Assembly (NCBI GenBank): GCA_021773015.1
Contig: JAJFKW010000001.1
Coordinates: 372,001 to 436,000 of the forward strand
Source of the DNA: Woeseia sp.
Lineage (GTDB): Bacteria > Pseudomonadota > Gammaproteobacteria > Steroidobacterales > Woeseiaceae
Direction of reading: 5' to 3'
DNA: 64,000 bases
Below, one piece after another: positions 37,138 to 47,793 of the stretch (the first letter of the stretch is position 1; the number at the start of each line of letters is the position of its first letter). The translations under genes and the position numbers were made by a program. The notes beneath the pieces were generated by a model, which saw nothing but the letters and a program-made list of their open reading frames with translations, did not search any database and was not told the origin of the DNA.

Positions 37138-38212
37138 TTTGTTTCTCAAACTCCTGCATAAATGAAATTAGCGCGTCAACGCCTTCCTCCGGCATTGCAT
37201 TGTAAATAGACGCTCGCATTCCGCCGACCGAGCGGTGGCCCTTCAAATTCTTGAGCCCTGCAGCATCGGACTCTGCCAAAAATCGGCCATCAAGCGCCGG
37301 GTCACTCAACACAAATGGAACATTCATCCTCGACCTGCAATTCTCATCAACCGGATTACTGTAAAAATCAGATACGTCAATTGCTGCATACAGCTTTTCC
37401 GCTTTACGCTTGTTGATCTTGGCGACAGCCTCAAGACCACCCAACGATTTTAGGTGGCTAAAAACTAGGCCGGCGACATACCAAGCAAATGTCGGCGGCG
37501 TGTTGGTCATCGAATCCGACGTGGCAAATGCCTCGTAAGTCAATATTCGCGGCGCCGACTTACGATGCATACCAATCAAATCTTTACGGACGATTACTAA
37601 AGTGATTCCGGCGGGACCGATATTTTTTTGCGCACCGGCATATATCACTCCGAAACGACTAACATCCAATGGTCGAGATAATATTGTGCTCGACATGTCG
37701 GCGACCAGCGGCTTGCTGCCAACATCGGGTATTTCCTGATATTCAACACCAGCAATTGTTTCGTTCGTTGTTACATGAACGTATGCCGCACTGTCGCTCA
37801 TCGACCATTGGGAGCGCTCGGGTATAGCGGTGAAATGACCGTCGGTGCCGTCGGCTGCGACATTAACACTACAAAGTGGCCTTGCGTCAGCAATTGCCTT
37901 TTTCGACCAGGAACCCGTCAGCACGTAATCCGCAACGTCAGACTGGCCGGCAAGATTTAATGGCACCATCGCGAATTGTAGCGTTGCGCCGCCCTGCAAA
38001 AACAGTACGCTATAGTCATCGGAAATCTGTAGCAAATCGCGCACATCGGCCTCTGCCTGTGCTGCCGCTGCCATAAAGTCTTTGCCGCGATGACTAACTT
38101 CCATGACGGACATGCCACTATTCTGCCAACTAGGAACGTCTCGTTTGATTTGCTCCAGCACGGCATACGGCAAAACCGCCGGCCCGGCGCTGAAATTGAA
38201 TATTGGTAACAT
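37130..38212 (-). CDS. serC: Phosphoserine aminotransferase
   Basis: 360 aa. This PLP enzyme converts 3-phosphohydroxypyruvate to phosphoserine and also works in pyridoxal synthesis. NFSAGPAVLPYAVLEQ at the start, then LFLQGGATLQFAMVPLNL, DMSSTILSRPLDVSRFGVIYAGAQ with the Schiff-base lysine in AQKNIGPAG, and GHRSVGGMRASIYNAM near the end are standard. It is coupled to serA and follows gyrA in the same direction, 117 bases downstream. Confidence 0.97.
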   Translation of the reverse strand: MLPIFNFSAGPAVLPYAVLEQIKRDVPSWQNSGMSVMEVSHRGKDFMAAAAQAEADVRDLLQISDDYSVLFLQGGATLQFAMVPLNLAGQSDVADYVLTGSWSKKAIADARPLCSVNVAADGTDGHFTAIPERSQWSMSDSAAYVHVTTNETIAGVEYQEIPDVGSKPLVADMSSTILSRPLDVSRFGVIYAGAQKNIGPAGITLVIVRKDLIGMHRKSAPRILTYEAFATSDSMTNTPPTFAWYVAGLVFSHLKSLGGLEAVAKINKRKAEKLYAAIDVSDFYSNPVDENCRSRMNVPFVLSDPALDGRFLAESDAAGLKNLKGHRSVGGMRASIYNAMPEEGVDALISFMQEFEKQNG

Positions 38213-38329
38213 TTGGAATTACTTTGCTGAGTAAGGACTGTTGCGCAATGCGTTGGCGATGCTAACGCTTTATGCCAGGGAATTCAGCACAATCGCCAAA
38301 CCAAAAACTTATCGTGCAATAAGCTTAGG

Positions 38330-40867
38330 TTATTCATCGTCCTCAATAGATTCGATTCTCGCCAGTCCTACCAATCGTTGACCTGACTCAACGCGAATAA
38401 GACGCACGCCTTGGGTGTTTCTCCCCAGCACCGAAATATCGTTAACCGGGGTGCGAACAAGCGTACCGCTCGAACTGATCAGCATAATTTCGTCGTCATC
38501 ACCGACAGGAACCGCCCCGACCGTTTTCCCGTTGCGCTCGCTCGTTTGTATGGCAATGACCCCCTGGCCACCGCGACCTTGCATAGGAAAATCGTCAACT
38601 GGCGTGCGCTTACCGTAGCCGTTTTCGGTTGCAGAAAGGAGTAATCCATCGCTAACGATTGTCAGCGCAATCAATTCGTGTCCCTGTGCCATTTTGATGC
38701 CGCGGACACCCGCAGCGCCGCGTCCCATCGGCCGCACATCGGCCTCGCTGAATCTGATCGCTTTGCCGCTGCTGGCGACCAAAATTATGTCGCGCTTGCC
38801 GTCCGTGATGGCAACGTTAACGAGCTTGTCTTCGCCGCGCAAGTCGATCGCGATGATGCCGCTCGCACGAGGTCTGGAGAACAAGCTCAGTGGTGTTTTC
38901 TTAACCGTGCCAGCACTTGTCGCCATAAAGACGAAATTGTCTGCATTAAATTCTCGGATCGGCAAAATCGCATTGATGCGTTCGCCGTCATCCAATGGCA
39001 ATAAATTCACTATCGGCTTGCCACGCGAACCGCGACTCGCTTGCGGGACACGATACACTTTAAGCCAATACATTTTTCCGCGGCTGGAAAAGCACAATAT
39101 TGTGTCGTGTGTATTCGCGACAAATAACTGATCAATAAAATCTTCGTCTTTGACCTTGGCTGCGGAGCGACCACGACCGCCGCGACGTTGCGCTTGATAA
39201 TCATCGATTGGTTGCGCCTTGGCGTAGCCACCATGCGACAACGTAACGACAACTTCTTCCTCGGGAATTAGATCTTCGGCCTGCAAATCACTGTGATCTA
39301 TATTGATTTCAGTGCGCCGTTCGTCGCCGTATGCTTCCTTGATCTCCAGCAACTCTTCACGAATGACTCGCAATAGCTCATCGGGGTCCGACAAAACAAG
39401 AGATAATTCTTTAATTTTGTCCAATATTATCTTGTATTCATTGAATATTTTTTCTTGTTCCAGGCCTGTCAGTCGATGCAACCGCAGGTCCAGAATGGCT
39501 TGGGCTTGAAGCTGCGAAAGGCGATACTCGCCATCGACCAAGCCATACCCCTCTGCGAGCAGGTCCGGCCGCGTGTCCGTAGCACCTGCCCGCTCCAACA
39601 TCTCGGTGACCTCGCCCGGAGGCCAAGCGCGTTCAGTGAGGGCGGTGCGTGCCTCAGCAGGCGTCGGTGATGCCTTAATCAATGCGATGACATCATCAAT
39701 GTTGGCTAACGCAACCGCCTGTCCCTCTAGTACATGTGCGCGATCACGGGCCTTGCGCAATTCAAATATCGTACGGCGAGTAACGACCTCACGCCTATGC
39801 GACAAGAATGCTTCCAGAATCTGTTTTAAGTTCAACAATTTCGGCTGCCCTTCATGCAGCGCAACCATGTTGATGCCAAATACGCTTTGCAGCGCGGTCT
39901 GCTTATAGAGATTATTCAGAACCACGTCGCTGATTTCGCCGCGTCGCAATTCGATAACAATGCGCATGCCATCTTTATCGGACTCATCACGTAATTCCGT
40001 GATGCCCTCGATGCGCTTTTCACGCACGAGTTCAGCGATTTTTTCGATAAGGCGCGCTTTGTTGACCTGGTAAGGAAGCTCGGTAACTATAATCGCTTCT
40101 TTGCCACGAGCATCAACGGTCTCTATGGCAGTACGACCGCGCATATGAACCCTGCCACGGCCTGTTCGATAGGCGGCATAAATGCCCTGCGCACCATTGA
40201 TAATGCCCGCGGTCGGAAAGTCAGGCCCCGGCACGTGCTCCATAAGCTGCGGCACGTCTATAGATGGGTCTTCAATCAGCGCCAAACAGGCATTGATAAT
40301 CTCGTTCAAATTGTGCGGCGGAACATTCGTCGCCATGCCAACCGCAATACCCGACGAGCCATTTACCAGCAAATTAGGGATTCGCGTCGGCATGACTGAC
40401 GGCTCGGATTCTTGACCGTCGTAGTTTTCGACGAAATTGACGGTCTCTTTGTCGATATCGGCAAGAATTTCGTGGGCAATTCGCGACATGCGAACTTCCG
40501 TATACCGCATCGCTGCCGGCGCATCGCCATCGACCGAGCCGAAATTACCCTGGCCATCCACCAGCATGTAGCGCATCGAAAATGGCTGTGCCATGCGCAC
40601 GATCGTATCGTAGACGGCCGAATCGCCATGCGGATGGTATTTACCAATGACATCACCGACGACACGTGCAGATTTCTTGTAGGCTTTATTGTAATCGTTG
40701 CCCAATACACGCATCGCGTACAGAACGCGCCGATGCACCGGTTTCAATCCGTCTCGCACATCGGGAAGCGCCCGCCCAACAATGACGCTCATCGCATAGT
40801 CGAGATAGGATTGCTGCATCTCTTCTTCGAGACTGACAGACAATATTTCGTGAGCAACTTCAGACAT
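38330..40867 (-). CDS. gyrA: DNA gyrase subunit A
   Basis: 845 aa. With GyrB it introduces negative supercoils. Catalytic tyrosine Y122 is in [10 protein letters not shown]. The quinolone region [19 protein letters not shown] carries S83 and D87, the susceptible residues of E. coli numbering. Six C-terminal beta-pinwheel blades follow from about 530, starting at the GyrA box QRRGGRGRS, the element that wraps DNA. It is divergent from mtaD, with a spacer of 283 bases. Confidence 0.98.
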   Translation of the reverse strand: MSEVAHEILSVSLEEEMQQSYLDYAMSVIVGRALPDVRDGLKPVHRRVLYAMRVLGNDYNKAYKKSARVVGDVIGKYHPHGDSAVYDTIVRMAQPFSMRYMLVDGQGNFGSVDGDAPAAMRYTEVRMSRIAHEILADIDKETVNFVENYDGQESEPSVMPTRIPNLLVNGSSGIAVGMATNVPPHNLNEIINACLALIEDPSIDVPQLMEHVPGPDFPTAGIINGAQGIYAAYRTGRGRVHMRGRTAIETVDARGKEAIIVTELPYQVNKARLIEKIAELVREKRIEGITELRDESDKDGMRIVIELRRGEISDVVLNNLYKQTALQSVFGINMVALHEGQPKLLNLKQILEAFLSHRREVVTRRTIFELRKARDRAHVLEGQAVALANIDDVIALIKASPTPAEARTALTERAWPPGEVTEMLERAGATDTRPDLLAEGYGLVDGEYRLSQLQAQAILDLRLHRLTGLEQEKIFNEYKIILDKIKELSLVLSDPDELLRVIREELLEIKEAYGDERRTEINIDHSDLQAEDLIPEEEVVVTLSHGGYAKAQPIDDYQAQRRGGRGRSAAKVKDEDFIDQLFVANTHDTILCFSSRGKMYWLKVYRVPQASRGSRGKPIVNLLPLDDGERINAILPIREFNADNFVFMATSAGTVKKTPLSLFSRPRASGIIAIDLRGEDKLVNVAITDGKRDIILVASSGKAIRFSEADVRPMGRGAAGVRGIKMAQGHELIALTIVSDGLLLSATENGYGKRTPVDDFPMQGRGGQGVIAIQTSERNGKTVGAVPVGDDDEIMLISSSGTLVRTPVNDISVLGRNTQGVRLIRVESGQRLVGLARIESIEDDE

Positions 40868-41150
40868 AAATATTCACAATTATAGGGCGGCCTCCGAGCC
40901 GCAAGCTCAGAAACACATCTGTAATAGCCGAGTGATTTTCGAGAAAGTTGTTGATTTCGCCGAGTAGAATCCAGGCACAATTTAAGCTTCGATCTAGAGC
41001 CGAATAATAGCACAGAGATGCCCATGACAGCAGGCTTCCAGCACAATTATCCGGCGCTGCCGAGGTGCTTATGTAGCAGACGAAACGAGGCTATACTCTG
41101 GCGTAATTTTTCGGCTGACATTCTGACGGCCGTCCTGGCCAGGTAGCTCC
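40868..41150. other. Divergent gyrA/mtaD intergenic region
   Basis: 283 bases containing the promoters of both operons. The stretch near 41077-41110 (AACGAGGCTATACTCTGGCG) holds TATACT, a good rightward -10 about 65 bases before mtaD. I could not place a convincing -35. No gene is present. Confidence 0.4.
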
Positions 41151-42470
41151 ATGCAACGTTGTGACACCCTGATTTACGCCGATTGGTGTATTCCGATCGA
41201 ACCTGACGATCGGCTGTTGGAACGCCATGCGGTCGCCATCCACGACGGCCGGATTATCGACGTCCTGGACGCAGCCCTAGCTCAAGAAAAGTACCGCGCT
41301 AATGCGGTAGTAAATCGCCCAGACCATGTATTGATTCCGGGGTTAGTGAACACCCATACCCATGCGGCAATGACCATTTTTCGTGGTCTGGCGGATGACA
41401 TGGCACTGGAAAGATGGCTGCGCGAGGCTATTTGGCCTACTGAAGAACGCTGGGTTAGTGCTGAGCTTGTTAGAGACGGCACCAAGCTCGCTATCGCAGA
41501 AATGCTGCGGGCTGGCATCACCTGCTTCAGTGACCAGTACTTCTTTCCAGAAATTGCCGCTGAAGCGGCCGCGGACGCCCATATTCGTGCCGTCATTGCA
41601 ACGCCGGTTATCGATTTCAAAACTGCCTGGGCCAACTCGGCAGCCGATTGCCTCAGCAAGGCAAGCGACTTGGTCCATGATCGATATGTGGATCATCCGC
41701 TAATTTCAAGTTGTTTTGCACCGCATTCAACGGCAACTGTTTCAGATGAAGCATTCGCGCAATTGCGAGTGGTTGCCGATCAACTTGATTGTGGCATACA
41801 GATACATTTGCACGAGTCCGCACAAGAGATTGAGGAAGCACTGGCGAAAACCGGGCTACGTCCATTTGAACGCCTGCAAAAATTGGGACTTGTTAATGCT
41901 TCACTACTAGCCGTGCATTGCGTTCATTTGCTGCCGTCCGAAATTGACGCATTTGCTGCCGCCGGTGTCGCCGTCGCACACTGTCCGCGCTCGAATCTGA
42001 AATTGGCAGATGGCGTTGCACCGGTAGCGACGTTGCTCGACGCCGATGTAAACGTTGCATTGGGGACAGACGGCGCCGCGAGCAACAATGTGTTGGACAT
42101 ACTTGGTGAAATGCGCACAGCCGCGATGATCGCGAAAGTACAGTCGGATGATGCTGAAGTCATGCCCGCGCGTTCAATTCTGCGTATGGCGACTATCGAT
42201 GGCGCTCGTGCCCTGGGTCTCGCACACGAAGTTGGATCAATAGAAGCTGGAAAATGGGCCGACTTGACTTGCATTGATCTTAATCGGCTTCATAGTCAAC
42301 CAATCTATGATCCGCGATCACAAGTTGTCTACACGGCCAGTTCCGAACAGGTCGCTGATGTCTGGGTCGCTGGGCGCCATTTATTGGATCAAGGCGCGTT
42401 GACCCACATGAATTCAGAAGACGTGATAATTCGGGCACAAGAGTGGCGACAGCGCATTGCCGCCGTATAA
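41151..42470 (+). CDS. mtaD: 5-methylthioadenosine/S-adenosylhomocysteine deaminase (TRZ/ATZ family)
   Basis: 439 aa amidohydrolase. Metal site NTHTHAAM (about 67-73), IHLHESAQE, the second His in VHCVHL, and the catalytic Asp in [20 protein letters not shown] follows the family pattern. In Pseudomonas the same gene lies upstream of ubiG and deaminates methylthioadenosine to the inosine form, feeding methionine salvage. It heads the mtaD-ubiG-mupP-rmuC-yciK operon. Confidence 0.88.
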   Translation: MQRCDTLIYADWCIPIEPDDRLLERHAVAIHDGRIIDVLDAALAQEKYRANAVVNRPDHVLIPGLVNTHTHAAMTIFRGLADDMALERWLREAIWPTEERWVSAELVRDGTKLAIAEMLRAGITCFSDQYFFPEIAAEAAADAHIRAVIATPVIDFKTAWANSAADCLSKASDLVHDRYVDHPLISSCFAPHSTATVSDEAFAQLRVVADQLDCGIQIHLHESAQEIEEALAKTGLRPFERLQKLGLVNASLLAVHCVHLLPSEIDAFAAAGVAVAHCPRSNLKLADGVAPVATLLDADVNVALGTDGAASNNVLDILGEMRTAAMIAKVQSDDAEVMPARSILRMATIDGARALGLAHEVGSIEAGKWADLTCIDLNRLHSQPIYDPRSQVVYTASSEQVADVWVAGRHLLDQGALTHMNSEDVIIRAQEWRQRIAAV

Positions 42471-42490
42471 ATCACCTACAGAGTAGAATT

Positions 42491-43201
42491 ATGCAACCTT
42501 CAGAGCAGAATGTTGATCGCGCTGAAATCGCGAAATTTGACGCGTTGGCGTCTCGCTGGTGGGATCCCAGTGGTGATTTTCGCCCCTTGCACGACATCAA
42601 TCCATTGCGTCTCGATTACATACGCCAGCGCGCCAAGATCAGCGGTGCCCGGGTCCTGGACGTTGGCTGTGGTGGTGGCATATTGACAGAAGCTCTCGCG
42701 ACGGCGGGCGCAAATGTAACCGGCATCGATATGGCTGAAAGTCCGTTGGCCGTTGCGCGCTTGCACCAGGTCGAGTCCGGCGTAAATGTTGACTACCAAC
42801 AATCGACCGCTGAAGAAATGGCGGAAGCACAGGCAGGACAATTCGACGTTGTCACGTGTCTTGAAATGCTCGAACACGTGCCGGCACCGTCGCAAGTCAT
42901 TGCATCATGCAAGAAACTTGTAAAACCCGGCGGAGATGTGTTTTTTTCAACCATCAACCGCCATCCCAAAGCATTCCTATTCGCCATCGTCGGAGCAGAA
43001 TATCTTTTGCGCATGTTGCCTGCCGGAACGCACGACTACGAGAAATTCATTCGCCCGTCAGAGCTCGAATCCTGGGCGAGACAATCTCGACTCGAGTTGC
43101 AGTCCAGTATCGGGATGCATTACAACCCGATCACTCGCGAATACAAATTACAGCCCGGTCTTGAGGTTAATTATTTAATGCACTTTCGGCGCACTGACTA
43201 A
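42491..43201 (+). CDS. ubiG: Ubiquinone biosynthesis O-methyltransferase
   Basis: 236 aa from the ATG at 42491; the frame opens at 42443 inside mtaD, but those residues are not family-like. The SAM-binding motif [16 protein letters not shown] is followed by [24 protein letters not shown] and [14 protein letters not shown], all characteristic of Ubi[20 protein letters not shown] at the N-terminus is also diagnostic. The enzyme methylates two hydroxyl groups during ubiquinone synthesis at the membrane. Confidence 0.97.
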   Translation: MQPSEQNVDRAEIAKFDALASRWWDPSGDFRPLHDINPLRLDYIRQRAKISGARVLDVGCGGGILTEALATAGANVTGIDMAESPLAVARLHQVESGVNVDYQQSTAEEMAEAQAGQFDVVTCLEMLEHVPAPSQVIASCKKLVKPGGDVFFSTINRHPKAFLFAIVGAEYLLRMLPAGTHDYEKFIRPSELESWARQSRLELQSSIGMHYNPITREYKLQPGLEVNYLMHFRRTD

Positions 43202-43203
43202 TA

Positions 43204-43905
43204 ATGCGGGGTCAACACGTACCGACTGCTGGCGGCTACCGCGCGGTCTTATTTGATCTTGACGGGACATTGGCGGATACAGCACCGGACATGGTCGCTG
43301 TGCTGGTTGAACTGATGCGGCGAAACAACCAACGTTCGCTCGAGTATTCTGCAATACGCGCCAACGTTTCCAACGGCGCCATCGGATTGTTAAAGCTTGG
43401 GTTTCCAGATGCATCCGACACCGACTTGAAATTTCTACACGAGCAGTATTTGCAGGAATATGCCCAAGCGGTTTGTCAAAAAACGGTTGTTTTTGACCCG
43501 CTTCGGTCAACGCTCAAGACACTCGAAGCCAATGATCGACCCTGGGGCGTCGTCACCAACAAGCCCGAACATCTGACGTTCCCGTTGATGGAGCGGCTGG
43601 GAATCGCAGACAATGCGGGTTGCATTGTCTGCGGAGATACATTGCCGCAGCGGAAGCCACACCCTGAACCGATGTTGTTGGCAGCCACGCGAATTGGAAT
43701 AGCCGCGGACAAAATTCTGTACGTTGGTGACGCTGCGCGAGACATCGAGGCGGGAAAAGCGGCAAACATGGCGACCATTGCAGCGGGCTATGGCTATATT
43801 ACTGCTGACGACAATGCGCACAATTGGGGAGCGGACGCGCTGGTCACTGATACAATCGAACTTTCGCAGCTTGTTCTACAGGCGTTGGACATAAGCAATT
43901 CATGA
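43204..43905 (+). CDS. mupP: HAD phosphatase, likely N-acetylmuramic acid 6-phosphate phosphatase
   Basis: 233 aa. Motif I LFDLDGTLADTAPDM, motif II in VTNKPEHLTF, motif III lysine near QRKPHPEP and motif IV YVGDAARDIEAGKAAN make it a Gph-type HAD enzyme. Phosphoglycolate phosphatase is the generic name for the family. The gene between ubiG and yciK in Pseudomonas is MupP, which removes phosphate from MurNAc-6-P in cell-wall recycling. The same position here supports that role, but no other recycling gene is nearby. Its last four bases overlap rmuC (ATGA). Confidence 0.8.
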   Translation: MRGQHVPTAGGYRAVLFDLDGTLADTAPDMVAVLVELMRRNNQRSLEYSAIRANVSNGAIGLLKLGFPDASDTDLKFLHEQYLQEYAQAVCQKTVVFDPLRSTLKTLEANDRPWGVVTNKPEHLTFPLMERLGIADNAGCIVCGDTLPQRKPHPEPMLLAATRIGIAADKILYVGDAARDIEAGKAANMATIAAGYGYITADDNAHNWGADALVTDTIELSQLVLQALDISNS

Positions 43906-45239
43906 TCGACCTCATCAAGCACCCACTCTTCCTACAATTCAGCATTCCGGCGGCTGTCCTCGGGCTAGCGCTCGGCGGTCTGTTAATTTGGTTGCTACTG
44001 CAAAAAAGAAATCGAAATCTGCAGCACAGCAATGAGCTGCTGCAATCGCAAATTAAAGCGCAAGATGCGCTGCAACTAGAGCGCGACGCGGCATTTGAGC
44101 AAGCAAACGGACGGCTCGCAAAGGCGTTTTCGGAGATGGCGAATCAGTCGTTGCGCGCGAATAGCGAGAACTTCCTGCGCATGGCCGAACAGAACCTCGG
44201 CGCTCATCAGGAAAAATCAAAACGAGAGCTCAGCGAACGCGAGAAAGCGGTTGAAAACTTGGTCAAACCCATCAAAGAGGCGCTCAACCAATCGCAGAAA
44301 CAGATTTCCGAACTAGAGAAATCGCGCAGTGAAGCGTATGGCGGTATCAAGTCGCAACTCGCCTCAATGCACGAAAATCAGCAGTCGCTGACTCGCGAAA
44401 CGCACAATCTGGTCAACGCGTTGCGTCGACCGGAAGTTCGCGGGCGATGGGGCGAAATTACGCTGAAGCGGTTGGTTGAACTTGCAGGTATGGTTGATCA
44501 TTGCGACTTTCAAGAGCAAGTGCATACTCGAGCTGACGATAAGTTTATTCGGCCAGATATGATTATCAGCATGCCCGAAAAGCGGACTCTGGTGGTAGAT
44601 GTCAAAACGCCACTGGATGCCTATCTGGAGGCAATTGAAGCGAACGACGATGTGCAGCGAAAACTCGGACTGGAAAGACATGCCAGAAACGTCAGCGATC
44701 ATATTCGCAAATTGTCGGCCAAGACGTATTGGCAACAATTTGAGGAGAGCCCAGAGTTCGTCATCCTATTTATTCCTGGAGATCAGTTTCTGAGCGCCGC
44801 ACTCGCTGAAGAGCCCGATCTAATCGAATATGCACTGTCCCGGCAAATCATTCTCGCAACGCCAACGAGTTTCGTCGCTTTATTGAAGGCGGTCGCATAT
44901 GGCTGGCGACAAGTTGCACTAGCCGACAACGCCCAGGAAATTCGCAAACTTGCGGAAGATTTGTATGGGCGCCTTGCTACCTTCGTTGGGCACCTAAACA
45001 AAGTCGGCAAACAGCTCAACAGTAGCGTAGAAAACTACAACCGTGCCGTCGGCTCGTTGGAACGAAAAGTCTTGCCCGGCGCCCGAAAATTTACAGAGCT
45101 AGGCGTTCAAGCGAAGAAACCGATCGAGCAACTTGAGGTGCTTGAGTCGCTACCGCGGACAATCGTTGATGCGACGACCGATGATGAGATAGATGCTGCA
45201 CTTCCGTCTGATGATGTCACGGACAAAACGCTTCAGTAG
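43902..45239 (+). CDS. rmuC: RmuC-family DNA recombination protein
   Basis: 445 aa. An N-terminal membrane helix (about 12-32) is followed by a long coiled coil (about 35-165, e.g. ANSENFLRMAEQNLGAHQEK) and the RmuC domain (about 175-400: RRPEVRGRWGEITLKRLVELAGM, VDVKTPLDAYLEA, FVILFIPGDQFLSAAL). RmuC has a nuclease-like fold and limits rearrangements at inverted repeats in E. coli. It starts within the mupP stop codon region, so it is translationally coupled. Its place between mupP and yciK is not the Pseudomonas arrangement. Confidence 0.93.
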   Translation: MIDLIKHPLFLQFSIPAAVLGLALGGLLIWLLLQKRNRNLQHSNELLQSQIKAQDALQLERDAAFEQANGRLAKAFSEMANQSLRANSENFLRMAEQNLGAHQEKSKRELSEREKAVENLVKPIKEALNQSQKQISELEKSRSEAYGGIKSQLASMHENQQSLTRETHNLVNALRRPEVRGRWGEITLKRLVELAGMVDHCDFQEQVHTRADDKFIRPDMIISMPEKRTLVVDVKTPLDAYLEAIEANDDVQRKLGLERHARNVSDHIRKLSAKTYWQQFEESPEFVILFIPGDQFLSAALAEEPDLIEYALSRQIILATPTSFVALLKAVAYGWRQVALADNAQEIRKLAEDLYGRLATFVGHLNKVGKQLNSSVENYNRAVGSLERKVLPGARKFTELGVQAKKPIEQLEVLESLPRTIVDATTDDEIDAALPSDDVTDKTLQ

Positions 45240-45306
45240 ATTGGGCAGTCTACCGACCAGCTACCTTTGTCAACGGCATCGAGTTCATAGCCTTTGAGGA
45301 AATCGC

Positions 45307-46059
45307 TTGAATACTGATCCAAAATCCTACAATGCGGCCGACCAATCGTTGGCGGGGAAAATCGTTTTGATTACCGGCGCCAGCGATGGCATTGGCCGCG
45401 CGCTAGCCATTCGGAGCGCTGAGCTAGGCGCTCAAGTCGTATTACATGGAAGAAATGTAAAAAAGCTAGAAGCCGTTTACGACGAAATTATGTCGCGCAA
45501 TAACTGTCCACGACCCAGCATTGCGGTAGTTGATCTGGCGACTGCAACTTCCAATCAGTATCAGGCGCTCGCAGAATCTATCGAGACAGAGTTTGGGCGA
45601 CTTGACGGCCTGGTTCACAACGCCGGCATCCTCGGACAACGATTGTCAATTGAGCAATACGATGTGCCCGAATGGCAGCGAGTAATACATGTCAATTTAA
45701 CGGCGGTATTCGTCCTGACCCAGGCCTGTTTTGGTTTGCTCAAGCAGGCCGAACATCCGAGTGTAATTTTTACTAGCAGCGGAGTCGGCCGAGTTGGAAA
45801 GCCATTTTGGGGCGCCTATTCGGTTTCAAAGTTTGGAACCGAAGGGTTGAGCCAGATGCTGGCTGCCGAAACCGAGCATACGACGATGCGCGTCAATTGC
45901 ATAAACCCTGGTGCCGTCCGTACAGAAATGCGGTTGGCAGCCTACCCTGCGGAAGACCGCGATCTGTTGCGCACACCCGAGCAGGTGATCGCCGCTTATC
46001 TTTATCTATTGAGTGACGATAGCATTGGCACGACGGGTCAGAGTTTCGATGCCCAGTAA
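45307..46059 (+). CDS. yciK: SDR-family oxidoreductase YciK (TTG start)
   Basis: 250 aa from the TTG at 45307, the only start with a reasonable site (GAGGAAATCGC before it). The Rossmann loop ITGASDGIG, HNAG, FTSSGVGR and YSVSKFGTEG (YxxxK) are SDR hallmarks. It matches the YciK group that follows ubiG-mupP in Pseudomonas and lies near scpA/rluB-like genes in others. The physiological substrate is not known. It ends convergently with rluB, 16 bases apart. Confidence 0.88.
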   Translation: MNTDPKSYNAADQSLAGKIVLITGASDGIGRALAIRSAELGAQVVLHGRNVKKLEAVYDEIMSRNNCPRPSIAVVDLATATSNQYQALAESIETEFGRLDGLVHNAGILGQRLSIEQYDVPEWQRVIHVNLTAVFVLTQACFGLLKQAEHPSVIFTSSGVGRVGKPFWGAYSVSKFGTEGLSQMLAAETEHTTMRVNCINPGAVRTEMRLAAYPAEDRDLLRTPEQVIAAYLYLLSDDSIGTTGQSFDAQ

Positions 46060-46075
46060 CCAGTAAGCCAGAACG

Positions 46076-46876
46076 TTAAAATTTTCTACCGCGCCATACC
46101 TTTTTGCCACCGCGCACGCGCGGCGCGTCATCCAAGACAGGAGGCTGCATTCGCGCCGCCGCATAGATACTTTTGATTTGCGATGGCGATAATGACATGC
46201 TTTTCCCTCTGCGAAGCGTTGACGGCAATTCAATTGGTCCATAAGCGATTCGCATTAAACGACTTACCTGAAAACCGATCGCCTCCCACATTCTTCGCAC
46301 TTCGCGATTGCGACCTTCTCTAAGCGTTACGTGAAACCAGATATTAGCGCCATCCCCACCTGCGTCGTCGAGCGTATCGAATTTCGCCATTCCATCATCC
46401 AACTTCACGCCCTTCAGCAAACGGCCGAGTTCAGCGTTTTTCGGCCGTCCACGTACGCGAACAGCGTAACGTCGGACGATTTCGGAAGAAGGATGCATTA
46501 GCTTGTTGGCAAGCACGCCATCGGTCGTAAATAACAAGAGCCCGGTCGTTGAATAATCTAGTCTGCCAACATTGATCCACCGCGCCCCACGCAATTTCGG
46601 CAATGCGTCAAAAACCAACCGGCGACCCGCGGGATCGTGCTGACTGGTAATTTCATCGGCAGGTTTGTGATAAATGAGATGCTTGTGCGCAGCAAGCTTA
46701 GAACTGGCCGCCAATTTACGACCATCCAACTCAATTTTTTCGTTGCCCAGAATACCGTCGCCAAGTTTGGCCGGCTGGCCGTCAACCGTGAGGCGACCTT
46801 CCTTGATCCAGCGTTCGATCTGCCGCCGCGAGCCATGACCTGCAGCTGCAAGCACTTTCTGTATGCGCTCGGGCAT
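46076..46876 (-). CDS. rluB: 23S rRNA pseudouridine synthase B
   Basis: 266 aa. An N-terminal S4 RNA-binding domain (1-60: RIQKVLAAAGHGSRRQIERWIKEG) is followed by the RsuA/RluB catalytic core. The catalytic Asp is in VGRLDYSTTGLLLFTTDG, and REGRNREVRRMWEAIG is the usual second motif. E. coli RluB modifies U2605 of 23S rRNA. A basic C-terminal tail (GGKKVWRGRKF) is present. It lies 11 bases after scpB, the common scpA-scpB-rluB order. Confidence 0.95.
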   Translation of the reverse strand: MPERIQKVLAAAGHGSRRQIERWIKEGRLTVDGQPAKLGDGILGNEKIELDGRKLAASSKLAAHKHLIYHKPADEITSQHDPAGRRLVFDALPKLRGARWINVGRLDYSTTGLLLFTTDGVLANKLMHPSSEIVRRYAVRVRGRPKNAELGRLLKGVKLDDGMAKFDTLDDAGGDGANIWFHVTLREGRNREVRRMWEAIGFQVSRLMRIAYGPIELPSTLRRGKSMSLSPSQIKSIYAAARMQPPVLDDAPRVRGGKKVWRGRKF

Positions 46877-46887
46877 GCCGTCGTTGA

Positions 46888-47778
46888 CTAACCGCTCGTT
46901 GCTTTTGCGTCCGCTTCGTCGGCATCCGAATCGTCGCTAGCCTCTTTTGCCGCTACGGAAACAGGATCCGGCCACTCGGTCACTATTAACTCCTCAAAAT
47001 CGTCATCGGCGCCTGAATCCTCGGCCGTGCCGGCATCTGCTTCTGCTTCCATCTCAGGCTGTAGAATTGGAAGTTCAGAATCTGTACCTTCGTCGGCAGC
47101 GCCGAGTACGTCATCAGCAGTAAGCTGCGACAGGCGGCTCTCATCGGTGTGCCCGTCCACGGCTGCATCGGCCAATGCTGTTACATCTGCACCCTCAACA
47201 GCAACCGGGTTTTCTTCCACTTCCGGTAGGTTGAGCTGCACGCGCAGCGTCTCCCAATCTGAAAGGTCAGCCAGTGGCGGGAGGTCATCTAACCTTTTGA
47301 GCCCGAAATAGTCCAAAAACAATTTGGTGGTACCGAAAAGTGCGGGCCGTCCAGGCACATCTCGATGGCCTACCACGCGTATCCATTCCCGCTCCAACAT
47401 TGTACGAACTATATTTGTACTCACCGCGACACCGCGCACTTCCTCAATCTCGCCGCGCGTCATAGGTTGACGGTAAGCAATGAGCGCCAGTGTTTCGAAC
47501 AACGCTCTGGAATACCGCGGTGGTCTTTCTTCCCAGAGCTTTTGTAATTTATCAGCCATATTGGCACGGACTTGCATGCGAAAGCCCGATGCAACTTCTG
47601 TCACCTCAATTCCGCGCCCCTCATAGTCTGAATTTAACGCTTCAATTGCTTTGCGCAATTCCGAATTATTGATTTCCCCCGCATCATCAAACAAGGCCTT
47701 AATCTGATCAATATTTAACGGTCGATCCGCAGCCAAAAGTGCCGCTTCAATCAGATATTTTATCTCGGTCGGTTCCAT
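46888..47778 (-). CDS. scpB: Segregation and condensation protein B
   Basis: 296 aa. Two winged-helix domains (about 1-165: EIKYLIEAALLAADRPL, RYSRALFETLALIAYRQP, TRGEIEEVRGV, GHRDVPGRPALFGTT) are typical of ScpB, the kite subunit of the SMC-ScpAB complex. From about 190 on, an acidic tail of some 100 residues (rich in Asp, Glu, Ala) extends beyond the core; ScpB is often 180-200 aa. Such tails occur in related proteobacteria. It follows scpA by 15 bases, and smc is also in this window. Confidence 0.94.
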   Translation of the reverse strand: MEPTEIKYLIEAALLAADRPLNIDQIKALFDDAGEINNSELRKAIEALNSDYEGRGIEVTEVASGFRMQVRANMADKLQKLWEERPPRYSRALFETLALIAYRQPMTRGEIEEVRGVAVSTNIVRTMLEREWIRVVGHRDVPGRPALFGTTKLFLDYFGLKRLDDLPPLADLSDWETLRVQLNLPEVEENPVAVEGADVTALADAAVDGHTDESRLSQLTADDVLGAADEGTDSELPILQPEMEAEADAGTAEDSGADDDFEELIVTEWPDPVSVAAKEASDDSDADEADAKATSG

Positions 47779-47793
47779 GCGTAGATGTTCTCG

